From the NCBI GenBank assembly GCA_029204225.1, contig CM055111.1, forward strand, positions 7,775,512-7,839,511: 64,000 nt of DNA, read 5' to 3'. Positions 1-10,640 of the stretch are shown here, piece by piece (positions within the stretch are counted from its first letter, which is position 1; every line of letters starts with the position of its first letter). A program made the position numbers and the translations under genes. Source of the stretch: Diphasiastrum complanatum. Lineage: Eukaryota > Streptophyta > Lycopodiopsida > Lycopodiales > Lycopodiaceae. The notes under the pieces are model-generated. The model ran no database searches. It worked only from the letters and a program-made list of their open reading frames with translations, and had not been told where the DNA came from.

Positions 1-949
1 CGGGTTGGACTTACACACGCAGGGTGCCAAATCCCTCTCACTTATTAACTAGGGTCAGGGTTGCCTCGGGATCCGAAAATTCTCCAACGATATCCCCCAC
101 CAAAACTGGTGGCGTGACACCTCACAAGATTATTTATTTCGGGCTTTGATTAGAACTTTGATCAAATAATGCTGCACCTTCTGCATGAAGTCGAGTCGGA
201 CAATGTTGAAATCCAAATTGTGCGGTGAAATACACCTACGCACTCCGAAAATCCACTTTGACATTATCAAAGTTGTAAATCTTGATTCCCAAGAGCCACC
301 CATCATCGCGACATGAAAGTACAATTTGGCTAAGGAAAACTGATCTTTAACGCTGTCGAACGCCATTGGTGTATTTGGATCGAATGCCAACGAAAAGAAT
401 CGACATTTATTCATTCAAATCAACCAATGATGATTCAATCTTTATATATTCGACAGTTACTTATTTGACCTTTATTCTTATTTGAAAGATAAATGAATCA
501 AAAGATGAATTGTCAAACTTGGAAACAAAACGTCATTGTATATCAACCGTTTTAACGGTTAGATTAACTGTTTACAGGAGGAAGAAGACCAAGAGACCTA
601 TCATGTGACAATATAAATACATGTATTCTTACTCATTGTAAGTAAGATAGGTAGGAAGACAGAGAGAAGAATCAGAATAGATTAGAAGAGAAAAAGGTCG
701 ATTGATCAAGTTTATCAATAGATTAATTTTTACTTCATTGGTGTTTCATACTCATTTCTGATTATCTAAAATTATCTATCACACTCATACACATGTTCCA
801 ATCCGCATGCCTAATTCAATCATAATAGAACCTGCTCTATTAGTATATATACCAGAATTAGACATGATTAAAGACACTAATATTCGTTTGAGTTATTCGA
901 ACTTTCACATTTTCTGAAGGAAAATTCCCAGTGTTTTTTTTTTACAATA
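1..949. other. Left-edge noncoding DNA, LTR-like upstream of a Copia fragment
   Basis: No recognisable protein is present. A 94-codon frame on the minus strand (130-414) has no motif I know. A TATA-like box (TATAAATA) lies at 612-619 and is followed by an A/G-rich stretch and a T-rich stretch, as in the U3-R-U5 part of a plant Copia LTR. The following + strand DNA from about 950 is Copia reverse transcriptase, which fits a decayed element, but no primer site and no second LTR copy is visible, so the LTR reading is an inference. Confidence 0.3.
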
Positions 950-1723
950 TTTCCAATCAAGTACAAGGATGATGGCACCATCAACAAGTACAAATCAAGG
1001 CTATGTGCAAAAGGATTTGCTCAAATCCAAGGCCTTGATTACGAAGAGAGCTTTGCACCTATTGCAAAGATGGTGACAATAAGAATCATCATATCTATTG
1101 CTTGTTATTTCAAATGGAAGGTGTTCCAATTAGATGTTTCCAATGCATTTCTCAATGGATACCTTGAAGAGAAAATCTATATGGAGCAACCTCAAGGATT
1201 CATCAAGGATGAATCAAAAGTTTGCTTGCTTTTCAAAAGTCTTTATGGACTCAAGCAAGCACCAAGATCATGGTATGCTAAACTCAACTCTTTTCTTATC
1301 TCACTAGGATTTATCCTAAGTAACTATGATCCTTCCATGTATCTAAAGTTTATTGCTAGTGCTCTTGTCACTCTTCTCATTTATGTAGATGACATTAATA
1401 ATGCCTTTGTGGAAGTTGCATCAATTTAGTTGAAAAAACTAAAGTTGCATTTGGAGGTGAGTTTAAAATGCAAGATCTAGGAAAGATCCATTATATCTTA
1501 GGCCTAGAGATTGACTTTCATGATGATTATGCTTTTATATGTCAATCCAGATATGCTCTATCAATGTTGAAAAAATTTCATATGGAGAATTGTAAGAGCA
1601 TAGGTACACCAATGGAGCATATTGTAAAAGATCCTAACAAGGGAGATGAAAGATTCTTCAAGGACATCACCCTTTTTAGGAGTCTTATTGGCTCCTTAAT
1701 TTGGTTAACCATCACTAGGATCA
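950..1723 (+). pseudogene. Ty1/copia reverse transcriptase fragment (RVT_2), frameshifted
   Basis: This is the middle of a Copia pol gene, whose product copies element RNA into cDNA. The reading runs from a KYKDDGTINKYKSRLCAKGF segment through SFAPIAKM, FQLDVSNAFLNGYLEEKIYM, the family hallmark LYGLKQAPRSWY and the catalytic YVDD (about 1383-1394). The frame is then lost near 1400-1430 and resumes in another frame at about 1438-1720 with MQDLGKIHYILGLEI and a C-terminal connection ending in SLIWLT. The fragment starts and stops abruptly: no gag, protease, integrase or RNase H adjoins it on this strand. Homology ends at 1723, exactly where a dispersed repeat begins. Confidence 0.9.
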
Positions 1724-1840
1724 TGATTAAATTAGAGGAATCTCGAGTGTGGGACATTCACGTACATCGATCTAAATAGCTCATGTTTGATGCTTATGTT
1801 GTGATTTTTGTCCTTGTCATTGGACATAGATCATCAAGTA
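1724..1840 (+). repeat. Dispersed repeat, inverted partner at 63181-63297
   Basis: These 117 bases match the reverse complement of 63181-63297 with only a handful of differences, beginning TGATTAAATTAGAGG and ending near CATCAAGTA. Weaker similarity trails on for about 15 bases. No coding sense is visible. It sits exactly where the Copia RT fragment ends, so it may be an insertion or a junction-borne repeat. Confidence 0.75.
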
Positions 1841-2458
1841 ACCAATGTCAAGCTCCGAACTAATACTCCCATACGTATGCTTCCAATTTGAAACAGTGTG
1901 AAGGTTTGATTTAACCCCTTGTTGAGACAAGCATGAGCTTTGTTTCGCAAGAGTTCGTACCCCATTAAATTTCTGCAAGCCAGCTTCCATAACCGGTTCT
2001 TGAAGCTGACAATTGGGCAATTAGTGCTGATGCATAGTCCCTTGATGTAGCAACAGCGGCAGGATAATATTGTCCGCTAAATCGTCTGAGCAGGAAAGAA
2101 TTGGCTATTTTTGCAGCTTCAGCACTAAACTCATCCTTAATACCTCTGTAAGGAAAAAATCGGTCTAGGCAAATTCCCCGCTTCCCTATGTTTTGTTGTA
2201 AATTCCTGCTAGCATGCCGATGCTGCTGTTTCTGCAATCAGAGCGAGAGTGAGATGGGCTGACTAGCTGCCCAATAACCCTTCTTTGCCTACACATTTTC
2301 TGCATTTTCTGATTACAACAGCAGCAACAACAACAAAGACCGCAAATTAACTAACTGCTCATCAGAAAATAGCATCAGCAGCAGCAGCATCAGCATCAGC
2401 GTTGTTGTCGTCGAACTTCGTGAATGATCACCCCAACTTCGTGAACTTCTATGCTCGA
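1841..2458. other. Unassigned interval with CAG/CAA-type short repeats
   Basis: A minus-strand open stretch at 1965-2237 (90 codons) and another at 1817-2020 overlap in different frames. I recognise no family in either. Near 2317-2400 there are short runs of CAGCAA, CAACAA and CAGCATCAGC trinucleotides, which encode only low-complexity peptides. No splice-supported gene can be built here. Confidence 0.4.
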
Positions 2459-2612
2459 GTTTCTGAAGTGTGGCTGCTGCGTGAGCTCCAGGTAAGTGCA
2501 CTCATTCTATGTTCTAGTTTTTGCAAGTTTTTGGAGTGTCTAAAGTGTGATTGTTGCATGAGCTCCAAGACAATGCACTCTAAGTTGGAGTTTCTGCAAG
2601 TTTTTGGAGTTT
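2459..2612 (+). repeat. Imperfect tandem duplication, unit about 75 bp
   Basis: Two adjacent copies share GTGAGCTCCA / ATGAGCTCCA, a following GTGCACTC or ATGCACTC, and the ending TTTGCAAGTTTTTGGAGT or TTCTGCAAGTTTTTGGAGT. The first copy starts at about 2459 and the second at about 2537. Function unknown. From 2613 to 2881 I see nothing. Confidence 0.6.
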
Positions 2613-2881
2613 CTATGTTGGGATCTAAATTCAAGTGTTTTATTTTGTAATTTCTTTACCAACAAGATTGTCTAGTTCTCAAGAAAGGCTGCAATCTACG
2701 TGGAATTAGTGCACAATATGTGGAAAATAGACATGTTAGTAATTCTTCTGCATTGTGAATTATTTGAAGACTTCTTGGTGAGTAAATGCTTGCAGTCAAG
2801 GCGACATTCTTTCTTGCTATCCCATAGAGGCCATATCTTCTTCTTTGCGACAATCATTTGTGGGAAACTATTCATTGAAGT

Positions 2882-3470
2882 CTACCTTATTTGCAATAGT
2901 TTTCCAACTTGATTGAAGTCTATAAGCTCTTGATGCAAACCTCCCATGACCTCCTTGATAGAGTTGGGATCATCTTTACTCCTTACTTTCAATGGATCAT
3001 GTGTAAAACATTTGGATCCAAATATCCTCAAGTTCTCAACATTAGGCTTCTTCTTATACAACAATTCATAAGTGTTCTACCTCCAATAGCAAGATTAGGC
3101 AACAAATTGCATAAGTAGTTTGCACAAGTGAGAGCCTCACCCCAAAAATGTCTTTGGAAGACATGCATCCAACCTCATAGCTTTTGCACATTCATAGAGC
3201 TCAGTTTTTCCTCTCAGCCACTCCATTTTGTTGAGGTGAATAAGGACATGTAAGTTCCCTTTTGATGTCTTGTTGCTCACAATACTCCTGGAATTTGGTG
3301 GAGAAAGTTTCAAACATCATTGACATTGAAGAGAAGAGATAAATCTATATGAATCTTGAATAGTCATTAATAAAAGATAAACATAGACGCACCACCATTG
3401 CTTTTAGTTGAAGAGAAATGCACATTCAAGTGGATTAGTTGAAAAATTTCTTGAGAGGAAGTAGAACATC
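2882..3470 (-). pseudogene. Ty1/copia integrase fragment, degenerate
   Basis: Read on the minus strand from 3470, the DNA gives the integrase core block FINDYSRFI followed by a stop codon, then ETFSTKFQEYCEQQDIKREL, the strongly diagnostic CPYSPQQNGVAERK, and further on LYKKKPNVENLRIFGSKCF, which is the C-terminal integrase block. Integrase inserts element cDNA into the chromosome through a DDE site. The interval between the two blocks (about 3065-3200) is frameshifted. The fragment is opposite in strand to the RT fragment at 950-1723, so the two are not simply one element. Confidence 0.85.
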
Positions 3471-4639
3471 TTGGAAATGGCTTTCTATGTGCTTTTTCCA
3501 AAGCACAAGCCTCACAAGCATGAACATTTGATTAAGGATTGGCGATGCCCCGCACCAACTCGACATCACATATGCAATCACCTATGGAATGCAGTTCATT
3601 CTTTATTGCCTTTATTCTGGTCATATATGTTTGAATGTGTTCCCACCATTCGAGAACTATTCGATTTTGACATCAAAAACATGATCCTATGATGGATTTG
3701 ATGTAATAATTTCCATTCAATATCTGCAGCTTGTACAACAAAAGGATGCTTTTAGCTGTGCATGGTTCGTCCTGTATAATACAAAGCTCTTTTTTGAGTG
3801 GTACAATCTACAAGTCGATGTCGATATTGACAAGGTAATATTTTGCTCATTTGTTTCATTATACTTATTATTTATTTAGTGTCATTGTTAGTAATTTGCT
3901 CATTCACTTGGTTTGTCATGACAATTCACTCTTGACTTGTACAATCCTGACGAAGTGTATAGATTGCGCCAAGAGTTGGTCAAAACTTTTGTACAGAATG
4001 GTGTAAGTTTTGTGCCAAAGCTTGAGGGCATGAGAAATAATGTTGCTCCTGCCTTAACAGCCTTTTAGGTTGCTCTGGATGCAGATCTTATTATATACAA
4101 TCAAAGAGACATAGAAGTCCTTCCTAATACAGAGGAAGGCGAAATTACAAGATAGGAGATTGTTGCCTTGACAGCTCCTGATACTGATATAGAAAATAAA
4201 GATAAACTTATTGAATAGGATTTCAAATGTAAATATGTATATATTACTATCCAAAAAAGGAGATACAATTACATGTAAACAACCCATTTATGGGATTTTT
4301 ATTGATATCAATATAGATTCTTATAATCAAGTTGTGTCCATAGTACAATACTAGATTGCAATTTTCTAGATTGATAAAATAACAAGATTCTTGTTTTCAT
4401 ATTCAATAACGATGATGGACATGTATTTTCAAATAGTAAATCTCAGTGTTCTTCCATCAGTTGGATAGTTTTGCCAATATCTCTGCATTTGATCTCGAGC
4501 TCATGTCTTTTACATACCTACATAAATTCAACACAAAGTATGTTATATTAAGGATAAAGATTGTACGATAAATTTTTGAAAGAAACTATACATAAAGAAT
4601 AGAGTGTTTACAATTATTTTCGATAGCTCTATCTTCTAC
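3471..4639. other. Unassigned noncoding interval
   Basis: No family is recognised. A + strand frame without a start at about 3945-4065 (reading YNPDEVYRLRQELVKTF and on) stays open for some 40 codons and ends at a TAG, and nothing around it forms a gene. The sequence is AT-rich and probably decayed repeat DNA. Confidence 0.35.
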
Positions 4640-4988
4640 AGAATCAGAGTATATCATAGCCTCACAAGCTACAAAGGAAGCAATTTGGTTGAGAAACTTT
4701 CAGATATCAGTATGAATCAATATGCTCCGACATTATTATTTTGTGATAATCAAAGTGCCATTGTCTTATCAGCCAATCCTAGATTTCATTCTAGGAGTAA
4801 ACACATTGAACTGAAGTATCACTATGTCAGAAGCAAAGTTCTCGACAAAGAGGTTAGATTGCAGTACTGTCAAACGCAAGATATGACAACAAATATTTTT
4901 ACTAAAGCATTAAGCTTAAATGCACACAGAAAGTTCTGTGCAAAGCTGAGTTTAAAGGTCAAGGCATTCATGGATTTAGAATAAGAGA
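4640..4988 (+). pseudogene. Ty1/copia RNase H C-terminal fragment, copy 1
   Basis: This is the last part of a Copia polyprotein. Visible blocks are ASQATKEAIWLRNF (about 4657-4700), then in another frame FCDNQSAIVLSANPRFHSRS, KHIELKYHYVR and NIFTKALS. RNase H removes the RNA strand during reverse transcription, and the second catalytic Asp of the family lies in the CDNQSA block. The region ends in a purine-rich stretch (AAGAGAGAG) directly before an LTR. A near-identical copy lies at 45800-46113. At least one frameshift separates the blocks, so it is not functional. Confidence 0.88.
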
Positions 4989-4991
4989 GAG

Positions 4992-5959
4992 TGTTGGATT
5001 ATTCTCCTTCCTATTAAATGACTAATCGGTTTTTAATCTTCATCCAACTATTTATCCAGTTTTGCGGAATCTCCCGTGTTTTACACACTACAGAAATACA
5101 CGGAGTTTGACAATAGTGTTAGAAATTTTCTCTCACTACAAAATCCAACACTGTCGTCTTTTGCTAAAGTCAATTTTCTCTTAAAGTGACACTGTAAAAA
5201 ATTGCAAGTAAAAATACAGTGTCGCATATTTTGCATTTGTCACCTATCAGGAATTTCGAGTAAAAATACAGTGTCGCATTTTTTGCATTTTCAAAGTGCC
5301 CTAAAAATTATAAAAAATGACTTGACTGAAGACCTTCTCATTTTACGCCCTTAGGGATTTTCTCTCACTTTGGCATTTTTGCTTCTCCCTGATGACAGTT
5401 TACGTTCATTTCTACAGAGTGACAGTCATGTTCATTTATGCAGATAGATTGTTTACGACCAAATGTCACCACTTATCAGCAAGCAACTTCTGAGAAGAAC
5501 TGGATGAATGTCAATAGACACTAGCCAATTGGCAGCCGCATTTGATGAAAATTGCTTAGTATAAATAGTTGTTCATATTCCTATATCAACATGATCAGAA
5601 TTCTCATTTCAAAAGAGACCAAGTATTGAATAATTAGCTCTCTTTCAAGCCTGCGAGCTTGAACACTCTTGAGCATTCTAGCTCAGTTCTTTAGAGTTGA
5701 TTAGAGATTGCTATTGCACTTAGTTCTTATCAGTAGTTGCGCTTAATTCAGACTTTTATTTAGTCGCTCAGAAATAGCTCATCCGCAAACTTATTGTACT
5801 CATTTACTTCTGTTTTATTTTATATTGAATCAATACTATTTTTTATTGAGTTCAACTTTGTCTTAGAATGTATGTGTTTCTGTAATTCTTCATGATTGGT
5901 TATTTGTCTGATAATTCAATGCTTTTAATGTTTGGCTATGTAATCACTGTAGTACCAAT
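4992..5959 (+). mobile_element. Copia 3' LTR, copy 1
   Basis: It starts TGTTGGATTATTC right after the purine-rich end of the RNase H fragment and is matched nearly throughout by 46117-47101. Shared identity stops at GTAGTACCAAT in both, giving likely termini TG and CCA within two bases of the boundary. U3 contains a 53-bp tandem repeat (GTAAAAATACAGTGTCGCAT at about 5208 and 5261). No internal region or second LTR lies downstream, so this is the 3' end of a truncated element. Confidence 0.82.
5570..5578 (+). promoter_or_regulatory. TATA box of Copia LTR copy 1
   Basis: TATAAATAG lies about 580 bases into the LTR, in the position expected for the U3 promoter, and is conserved in the second LTR at 46686-46694. 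Transcription would run rightward into the duplicated segment. Confidence 0.55.
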
Positions 5960-7442
5960 CTTAAGGTTTAAAAAAATGCTTAACAAATTATTTTAGGCTA
6001 ATTTAAGAAAATACTTTTAAAGTTTTTTATAAGGTTATAATTTTTTTAGTTATGAGCACTGAAGTGTGCCCTTGTATTTTTGAAGTGCATTAATTTGTGG
6101 ATAATGGTCATTATGGCTTGAGTTCATATAAATGTAAAAGACCAGCTCCCATAAGCTCCCATTATATGGTTCATCAATTTTTATTAATAATGAAACATAC
6201 CATAAAAAAAAGAGGTGATCCCCACTTTAAAAGGGCGATGTCGTAGTCCTCAAGAGTTGAGAAGAAAAAGGAGAGAAATAGACAAATCATATGTGGTCCC
6301 CACAATTTGAGCGACAAAGAGTGAAGTGAGAGAATCCCGATGCTTGGAGACATGAGGGGATGCTTGGGGACATGATGGGAAATAGACAACTCACATGTGC
6401 TCCCCATTCTTATGAGTAGATAGGGTATATTGGGTTAGGTGGTCTCCATGTAGAGAGAGACTGAGTTTCACATGTCATTTTGCGTATGATCACTCATCAT
6501 TTACATGAGTATGTATTTTCTAATGAAGTTTCCAACGTTGGATCATCGCACCATAAAAATAGCTCCACTTAACACTCAGCATCTTTTTAGGAAAGATTCG
6601 TGGATGAAAAGGTCACTATAAAATTATTAGCAGTTGTGAGGAGCGATATCGAACACATGGCATCATTCGGTTGGTTAAAGAACATGCAAATTTTGAGCCA
6701 TACCAAGGCTTCTAAAGTTTTTAATCTCCACCGTAAATTTGCAGCTGCTATGTATGGTATTCGCCATCCAACGATGGGCTACTTGGTGTCATCACCCTCC
6801 CCACTCGAGCATGTACCCCGCCTAGTCTGGATGGGGAATACCTTGTACATAGTGAGCCCAATACTTCATAGTTGATAATAATACGTTTTGGAGAGAATGT
6901 GAGGTGTTGAGAGGGGGGATTACTAGAGGCATAGAGAGTTCAGTCTTTTACATACTGCTATTATTTTGCAACTCGTGTTTCCTTGAATACAGTGCTATTG
7001 CTTCCATATCTTTTGCTATTTTACGTGTGCATTGCTTCGTGATTGTTTACTTCCGTCTGCCCTTTATCTCGATATGATCCGTGGTGCATGAGTTCTCTAT
7101 GCGCATTGTATTTTATTCACAATATCTACAAGCTTAGTGAGGAAATCAGTGGATTTTGTCTGCCCTTTATCTCGGTATGATCCGCATTACATCAGTTCTC
7201 TATGTTCATTGTAGCTTATTCACAATATCTACAAGCTTAGTGAGGAAATCAGTGGATTCTAATATTGCAATGCTATCTAATCTTCCACCACCTTCTTTTT
7301 TTCTTTCTCGACCTTATGTTGTTACTCGACGGTGTCATATATTACAGGCATAGGCTAGCTCCGAACTACAGCAACCCAGGAAGAGTAGCTCCCGACAAAG
7401 CGCCAAAGCGATCTATTATCTGTACGTTCTACAACATCCAGA
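5960..7442. other. Noncoding left arm of duplication A
   Basis: No protein family is recognised on either strand. The arm corresponds to 51975-53450. Small A-specific tandem gains are visible, such as a doubled AGCTCCCAT motif near 6150 and a doubled GATGCTTGG segment near 6338-6362. The sequence may once have been gene or element DNA but nothing supports a call. Confidence 0.5.
7055..7258 (+). repeat. Tandem duplication, unit about 103 bp
   Basis: GTCTGCCCTTTATCTCG begins at 7055 and again at 7158, and both units end with ACAAGCTTAGTGAGGAAATC plus CAGTGGATT. The same two units occur in copy B at about 53064-53270, so the tandem duplication predates the segmental duplication. Confidence 0.75.
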
Positions 7443-10094
7443 AAAAGCTTCAGAGAGTGACAGGCGTCTCGTTGCTGATGGTTAGCTGGATTCCTATTCG
7501 AAAACCTACGGGCCGGCTATGATATAACGTCTCTATCATAATCAGCTCCCAATTCACAGATCTTATGTTACCTTCCTGTTGCAGAACATTATCTGCATGT
7601 CTGCAAATACTGTCTTGTTGTACGCTAGAAAAATCGACGTAGCAACTTGAAACTTTAAGTAACCCTTTCAGATCTTACTATCTCCATCAAATCTGGTTGC
7701 TTTGATCGTTACAGAGAATGCAGCTAGAAAACATGTAGCAATGGAAGGCAACAAAGATCAGAGCGGAGGAGATGTTCACGTGGATGTGGAGGTTACTGGG
7801 AGTGCATATGGAAGTCATAGTTCGCCTCTTCCAGTTTATCTGAAGGTGAGCCAAATTTGTCCTACAACGTTCTGACGAAGTGCGACTTTAATTTGCTGAA
7901 TATATTAACTGATGTGTTGTTATACGCCGAAACTTCCTTGATAAGCCGTTGTTGATGTACCCGTGTGGTTGTTGCTTTTGCTGTGAAAAAGTTCGAAGAT
8001 GTGAAGTACAAAATATTGCTGAAGCCCAAGCACAAAATTTCGTGGCGCTTTGTGAAGCCAGCCATTGTGGTTCCGACGGAAAAAGAAATTCTGCATGGAG
8101 TAAGTGGATCAGTCGCTCCAGGAGAAGTGCTGGCCATCGCTTCTCAACGTCTTCGGTGGCAGAGTATCCCAGGCGAATGTGACGGCAGCGTCACTTACAA
8201 CAAACTGCCTTACAACAAAAGCCTGACGAGAAGGTAGTCTGTGACAGTTTCGTGAATGAAGAAATGCGGTTTTGAAAAGGAACAATTAAAAGTGAACTTC
8301 CATGGGCACAAGTCCTTTTGAGCACATAATATTGCTTGCTGAGTCTTATCTGACGGTAAAAGTTTTGACTGCAGGATTGGCTTTGTTGCACAAGATGATG
8401 TCTTATATCCTCACTGGACGGTGACAGAGACTTTGATGTATGCAGCCTTGTTACGGCTTCCAAATTCTTTCACCAAACAGCAAAAGATACAGAGAGTAGA
8501 AGAGATCAGTATCCAACTTGGGCTTGAAAGGTATAATCCCATGATCATAATTCGCTGGCTGTTAAAATTCCCACGACAACTCTTCTTTGATTAGTTTACG
8601 GTCATTGCAACTAGCTAGATAGGCTTCATGCAAAATATATACTCTGGGATACTCAGTTTCATCGCGCATGTGGTACAGATGCCGAGACACTATAATTGGG
8701 GGTCGCTTCCTGAGAGGTATTTCTGGTGGGTAAAGAAAGCGTGTTTGCATAGTCCATGAAATTCTTATAGATCCATCTCTTCTGTTGTTGGATGAATCCA
8801 CATCTGGATTAGACTCTACCATTGCTCTCAAAGTCATTCAATCAATTCAGAGCATAGCACAGGTGATAACATTCCCTGTTCTGTATCAGCAATCACTTTC
8901 AATCATGTCTGCGACTCTCTTTTTCGTTATTCTAGGATTAAGTTTGTTGAACGGTATGGTCCATGCACAGGGAGGGCGGACTGTGGTGACAAGTATTCAT
9001 CAGCCTTCAACTAGGCTGTTTTATATGTTCAGTAAAGTGATTTTACTTTCAAAAGGGCAAACTATCTATTATGGAAAAGCTGCTGAAGCCATGGATTACT
9101 TTTTTTCAATTGGCTTGTCTCCAGCAATGGCCATGAATCCTGCGCCTGACTTTTTGTTAGACGTGGCGAATAGTAATTTGGATGCTATCTCTATACCTCC
9201 TGCTCTGGATATCAGTAAAGCAACAAAGACGATAAAAAATCAAATTGCAGAAGGAAACCTTGCACGAAAAGAATTTCTCCAGGTACACTGATATACAAAC
9301 AGATCCAACAAATTAGCACAATTTACCTGCCTTCACTCATGGCACTTGTGGATACCAATCTTATAGATCGACTACTTCTTTTGCTTTTGCAGTATTTAGT
9401 GGCGAAGTTCAACCTCGGAACAATAATGCAAGAGAACAACAAGCAGCTGGAATCTGTATTTTCTAAGGAGGAACTCAAGGAAGCAATTTTGGAAAAACAG
9501 GAATGGAGCACAAGTTGGTGGCAGCAGTTTTATGTGCTACTGATACGTGGTCTTGCTGAGAGAAGGCCTGAAGACCTGGGCAGCTATAGAATGTTTCAAG
9601 TCACAGCTATGTCGATTATCGTTGGTTTGCTCTGGTGGCAATCAAACACACAAACCGAAAATAGGCTTGCTGACCAGGTCTCAAATTTTATTCACTACTA
9701 GGATGGCTGACCATAACAATTCTGTTTCTGATCTGACTCGATTCCACACTGCCAAATTTCTTGTATTTTCTCATTCTAATTGGTTCTACTTTGTGGGTTA
9801 ATGTATTGTAATGCTGTCTGTGCCTCTTATAAGCTTCTACTGCTGGGATGATCCTTAAAGGTATTTGTTTGCCAGGTGGGACTACTCTTTTTCATCAGCA
9901 TGTTTTGGACTTTTGTTCCAAGGCAATGCTTGCTAAAGAAAGAGCATCCAACGTGTATAGATTGCATATTCCTTGAGCCGCACTTTGGGTGATGTCCCCA
10001 TGGACATGTTACTCATTTTCACCTTCATAACTATTGTCTACTTTACGACACATTTGCGCATGACCCCTCAAGCATTTATCCTTACACTCCTTAC

Positions 10095-10215
10095 GGTCAT
10101 TCTTCAAACAATGCTTCTTGGTTTCCAAGGGAAGGCTCGAACTTGAGACCAAAGAAACTTTGGATGTCAAGCTAACCAATTGAGCCAACTCCCTTGGGTC
10201 ATTCTTCAAACAATG
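10095..10215 (-). mobile_element. tRNA-derived SINE insertion with 19-bp target-site duplication
   Basis: The 19-mer GGTCATTCTTCAAACAATG occurs at 10095-10113 and again at 10197-10215, flanking 83 bp. Read on the minus strand the insert has a tRNA-like head: GGGAGTTGGCTCAATTGG with the A-box match TGGCTCAATTGGTTAGC, then a B-box match AGTTCGAGCC. These are the internal RNA polymerase III promoter boxes of tRNA-related SINEs. Joining the flanks restores the expected transporter reading ending at the exon 7 donor. The insert is short and has no long 3' tail, so it is a truncated or tail-less copy. It is not a functional tRNA. Confidence 0.8.
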
Positions 10216-10562
10216 GCCACACAGGTATGCTAATTAGTTAGTCACTTCATTTTATTTGCTAACTATTGAAGGATATATATTCTCTCCTCTGTTCTTCTTG
10301 TGTGGTATAGGAGAAGCCCCCCATCCGTACTCGGTAATGTCAAGTGCTCTTGTTTTTGTGTATTTTGGAGATGACTCCAGATAAATTTATCGAAATGTTC
10401 AAGGCATGGTAGGTTGGTAACTTATTTTTCTTCAATCAAGGGGCTATCTTGATTCTCAATTGGTTGTTTCCATATGGTCAAATATGGCACACAAGGGGCT
10501 TGGTTTATTCGTAGGTGCTACCATGATGGATGTGAGAAAGGGGACTACTTTGGCTACAGTTC

Positions 10563-10640
10563 TTATGCACACCTTCATGTTGACTGGTGGTTACTACATT
10601 CTTATGCACACCTTCATGTTGACTGGTGGTTACTACATTC
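10563..10640 (+). repeat. 39-bp in-frame tandem duplication in ABCG exon 8
   Basis: Two perfect 39-base units (10563-10601 and 10602-10640) encode the 13-residue peptide LMHTFMLTGGYYI twice. It falls in the membrane domain, in a segment that is single in ABCG proteins. The units show no differences, so the duplication is recent or was recently homogenised. Confidence 0.9.

Noticed and set aside
1965-2237. 90-codon minus-strand frame as a host gene exon
   Set aside because: It has no recognised motif, no supporting neighbouring exon, and an overlapping frame of equal quality at 1817-2020. Left as unassigned.
5140-5160. CACTA transposon terminus (TCACTACAAAATCC)
   Set aside because: The CACTACAA-like word lies inside the Copia LTR and recurs at the same place in its second copy. 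No matching inverted terminus is found.
10114-10196. A tRNA gene on the minus strand
   Set aside because: A- and B-box matches are present, but no cloverleaf with paired acceptor ends can be drawn and the segment is bracketed by a perfect 19-bp target duplication, so it is a SINE.
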